Below are positions 59,250-64,000 of a DNA stretch of 64,000 bases, one piece after another; the stretch's first letter is position 1; each line of letters begins with the position of its first letter. Made by a program: the position numbers and the translations under genes. This DNA comes from Stenotrophomonas maltophilia (GTDB taxonomy: Bacteria > Pseudomonadota > Gammaproteobacteria > Xanthomonadales > Xanthomonadaceae). The notes below the pieces were generated by a model, which worked only from the letters and a program-made list of their open reading frames with translations, did not search any database and was not told the origin of the DNA. The stretch is from contig NZ_CP033877.1 in NCBI RefSeq assembly GCF_006970445.1, forward strand, positions 566,750-630,749. The letters are read 5' to 3'.

Positions 59250-60071
59250 TCACGCCAGGCGCAACGCCAGCACGCCACCGACGATGAGCGACGCCGCCAG
59301 CCAGCGCGCGCGTGGTATCCGTTCGCGCAGCAGGAACACCGAGATCAGCAGCGCGAACAGGATCGAGGATTCGCGCAGCGCCGAGATCATCGCCACCGGC
59401 GCCTGGGTCATGGCCCACAACGCCATCGCATAGGAGGCGGTGGTGCCGACGCCACCGGCCAGTCCCAGCGGCCAATGCTGCCGCGCATAGTCCAGTACCG
59501 CGCCGCCGCGCGTGTACAACGCCCACAGCGGCAGCGGAATGCCCGACAGCAGGAACAACCACAGCGTGTAGCTGAGCGCGCTGCCGGACTGCCGCGCACC
59601 CTGCGCATCGACTAGGGTGTAGGTGGCGATCATCGCTGCGGTCAACAGCGGCAGGCGCAGTTGGCCGCCACGCGCACCCAGTGCCATGCACAGGATGCCG
59701 GTGCTCACCAGCACCACACCCAGCCACGCTGCAGCGGGCAATGGCTCACCGAGCAGGGTGCCCGCCAGTGCGACCAGGATCGGCGCGCTGCCACGCATCA
59801 GCGGATAGGCCAGGCTCATGTCGACCTGCTGGTAACAGCGTGCGACCAGCCCGTAATAGGTCACCTGCAACAGCACCGATGCGCCCAGCCACGGCCAGCT
59901 GTGCGCGGCTGGGAAGGGCAGCAAGGGCAGAGCGACAGCAGACAGCAGCGCGGCGCTGCCGGTCACCAGGACGGTGCCGAGGAATTTGTCGGGCCCGCGT
60001 TTGACGATCGCGTTCCAGCTGGCATGCAGCGCCGCGGCGGCGAGAACCAGCAGGAAGATGGACAGAGGCAT
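59250..60071 (-). CDS. EamA/DMT-family transporter
   Basis: A 273-residue inner-membrane protein with ten helices in two EamA repeats (ASWNAIVKRGPDKFLG..., MRGSAPILVALAGTLLGEPLPAAAWLGVVLVSTGI, and ISALRESSILFALLISVFLLRERIPRARWLAASLIVGGVLAL). The conserved glutamates at the ends of helices 4 and 9 are present. Substrate unknown; exporters of amino acids or related metabolites are usual. ATG 60071 is used. Confidence 0.88.
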   Translation of the reverse strand: MPLSIFLLVLAAAALHASWNAIVKRGPDKFLGTVLVTGSAALLSAVALPLLPFPAAHSWPWLGASVLLQVTYYGLVARCYQQVDMSLAYPLMRGSAPILVALAGTLLGEPLPAAAWLGVVLVSTGILCMALGARGGQLRLPLLTAAMIATYTLVDAQGARQSGSALSYTLWLFLLSGIPLPLWALYTRGGAVLDYARQHWPLGLAGGVGTTASYAMALWAMTQAPVAMISALRESSILFALLISVFLLRERIPRARWLAASLIVGGVLALRLA

Positions 60072-60098
60072 CCGGCGATGATGCCATGCGGGGGAAAT

Positions 60099-60127
60099 GG
60101 AAACGCCGGGCATCGCCCGGCGTTTCC
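60099..60127 (-). terminator. Candidate terminator of valS
   Basis: GGAAACGCCGGGC (60099-60111) and GCCCGGCGTTTCC (60115-60127) form a perfect 13-base stem with a three-base loop. It lies between the valS stop (60205) and the DMT start and, with the SMAG copies, could stop valS transcription. Confidence 0.6.
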
Positions 60128-60136
60128 GATTCCGCA

Positions 60137-60188
60137 GTGGTAGGTGCCAACCTTTCCTGCCGTGGTAGGTGCCAACCTTGGTTGGCAC
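60137..60188 (+). repeat. Tandem SMAG-type repeats, one partial and one complete
   Basis: The 16 bases GTGGTAGGTGCCAACC occur at 60137-60152 and again at 60162-60177. The second is followed by TT-GGTTGGCAC, giving a full GTAG hairpin (60165-60188); the first has lost its second arm. This is a common SMAG subfamily form. Confidence 0.8.
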
Positions 60189-60204
60189 GTACCAGAGCGT
60201 GGCG

Positions 60205-63033
<2,829 letters not shown>

Positions 63034-63066
63034 GCGGGGGAACCGGTAATCAAGGCGGAAGGGAGA

Positions 63067-63261
63067 TCAGCGCGACCCGAGGGCGCGCCGGATCTTCTGG
63101 TCGGTGTGGTACTGGCTGACCGCGTAGGCGGCCCAGATGGCGGCGGGCAACCAGCCGATCAGGGTGATCTGCAGGATCAGGCAGACGATCCCGGCCAGTG
63201 GACGGCCGATGGTGAAGAAGGACAGCCAGGGAAGAATCAGGGCGATCAGCAGGCGCATCAA
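63067..63261 (-). CDS. Pmp3/YqaE-family small membrane protein
   Basis: A 64-residue protein with two hydrophobic helices and the family pattern FFTIGRPLAGIVCLILQITLIGWLPAAIWAAYAVSQY. Pmp3-type proteins affect membrane potential or stress tolerance. It begins at ATG 63261 or the adjacent ATG 63258. It lies between holC and valS on the same strand, 16 and 33 bases from them, and is probably co-transcribed. Confidence 0.85.
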   Translation of the reverse strand: MMRLLIALILPWLSFFTIGRPLAGIVCLILQITLIGWLPAAIWAAYAVSQYHTDQKIRRALGSR

Positions 63262-63277
63262 GGGGTCCTCGCGGGAC

Positions 63278-63703
63278 TTACATGTCGTGCTTGTTCAGGT
63301 CGTAACCGGCGGCCTTGTACTGGCGCCAGCGCTCGCGCAGCGGTTCGCGCGCTTCCGGATCGGCCGGAACCACTTCCAGCACGCGCTCGCACTGGCCCAG
63401 CCAGGGCTCGTCGCGCAGGTTGATCACCAGTGGACGCGCCGGTGCCTCGGTGCCGGGCACGGCGATCAGCACCAGAGCCTCTTCCTCGTCCATGTCTTCC
63501 CCGGCGATCTGGTGCGGGATGTAGGCATCGTTGTCGAATGCCCACAGCAGCTCGTCCAGCTCTTCGGCCTGGGCCTGGTCGCGGGCCAGCACCAGGGTGA
63601 ACAGCCCGGCGTCGTTGGCCTTGCGCGCCAGCTCGCAGACCAGGCGCAGTGGCTCGGTCAGGAAGCGGGGCTTGGCGATCAGGTAGAAGTCGGCGCGGGG
63701 CAT
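63278..63703 (-). CDS. holC: DNA polymerase III subunit chi
   Basis: A 141-residue clamp-loader accessory protein that binds psi and single-stranded-DNA-binding protein. Features include ADFYLIAKPRFLTEPLRLVCELARKA, VLARDQAQAEELDELLWAFDNDAYIPHQIAG (the HolC core, D-x-x-LW-x-F...F-x-PH), PLVINLRDEP, and ERWRQYKAAGYDLNKHDM. It lies downstream of pepA. Its partner psi may be encoded at 58207-58710. Confidence 0.93.
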   Translation of the reverse strand: MPRADFYLIAKPRFLTEPLRLVCELARKANDAGLFTLVLARDQAQAEELDELLWAFDNDAYIPHQIAGEDMDEEEALVLIAVPGTEAPARPLVINLRDEPWLGQCERVLEVVPADPEAREPLRERWRQYKAAGYDLNKHDM

Positions 63704-63726
63704 GGCAGGGTCCGGGTCAGGCAGGG

Positions 63727-63769
63727 GCCCGGCATTGCCGGGCGAGGCCCCGGCCGGCGTCTGCCGGCC
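63727..63769. other. Two hairpins between pepA and holC
   Basis: GCCCGGC-ATT-GCCGGGC (63727-63743) and GGCCGGC-GTCT-GCCGGCC (63752-63769, allowing end shifts) lie in the 82-base gap. They have no U run; they may be remnants of GTAG-type repeats or weak attenuators before holC. Confidence 0.5.
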
Positions 63770-63785
63770 AGGGTCGGGTACGGCA

Positions 63786-64000
<215 letters not shown>

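Overview
The window looks like chromosomal DNA of a Xanthomonadaceae gammaproteobacterium, most likely the Stenotrophomonas maltophilia group. Supporting signs are uniformly high GC, short GTAG-type palindromes (SMAG elements), an O-antigen locus bounded by a cystathionine gamma-synthase/lyase gene (metB) and etfA as in Xanthomonas, xanA-xanB beside an rml operon, and the pepA-holC-valS order. The genus call is inference from gene content; no database was searched.

Layout. (1) 1-9.9 kb: rhlE, two homogentisate-pathway enzymes (FAH-family hydrolase, maiA), a radical SAM/UdgX DNA-repair pair bracketed by inverted REP-like repeats, a PilU-type ATPase divergent from a DUF4398/OmpA pair, and a YdcH-like gene. 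(2) 10-12.8 kb: cystathionine beta-synthase and metB (reverse transsulfuration). (3) 12.8-36 kb: a surface-polysaccharide locus. On the + strand lie an FkbM methyltransferase, a sugar epimerase, two glycosyltransferases and a small coiled-coil protein. On the - strand lies a long, tightly packed series: flippase-like protein, UbiA/HAD fusion, DprE1-like oxidase, DprE2-like reductase, epimerase, GT-C-like enzyme, FAD enzyme, large membrane protein, GtrA, Wzm, Wzt, and a 981-residue FkbM-GT2-GT4 fusion, followed by an acyltransferase. (4) 36-47.3 kb: etfBA, rfbBACD (dTDP-L-rhamnose), a second large membrane protein, xanAB (GDP-mannose), and a 3-oxoacid CoA-transferase. (5) 47.3-64 kb: mostly housekeeping genes (AlkB, a GT2, an Mla-type lipid transporter, ThrE, an H-NS-like protein, proS, pssA, a HolD-like candidate, rimI, a DMT transporter, valS, a Pmp3 protein, holC, and the pepA 3' end), with a dense cluster of repeats at 56.4-57.0 kb.

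How it fits together. rfbBACD and xanAB supply dTDP-rhamnose and GDP-mannose-type precursors. Glycosyltransferases build the chain in the cytoplasm and Wzm/Wzt exports it. The FkbM-GT fusion beside Wzt is a candidate chain cap. In parallel, the UbiA/HAD, DprE1-like and DprE2-like trio should make a polyprenyl-phosphate pentofuranose (arabinofuranose-like) donor. GtrA or the flippase-like protein could move that donor across the inner membrane for a GT-C enzyme to use in the periplasm. This lipid-linked pentofuranose module inside a Gram-negative O-antigen locus, together with two related large membrane proteins of unknown function on either side of etfBA, is the most interesting system in the window. 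Large dyad-symmetric repeats (about 250 bp) and REP-like palindromes are the other notable signal.
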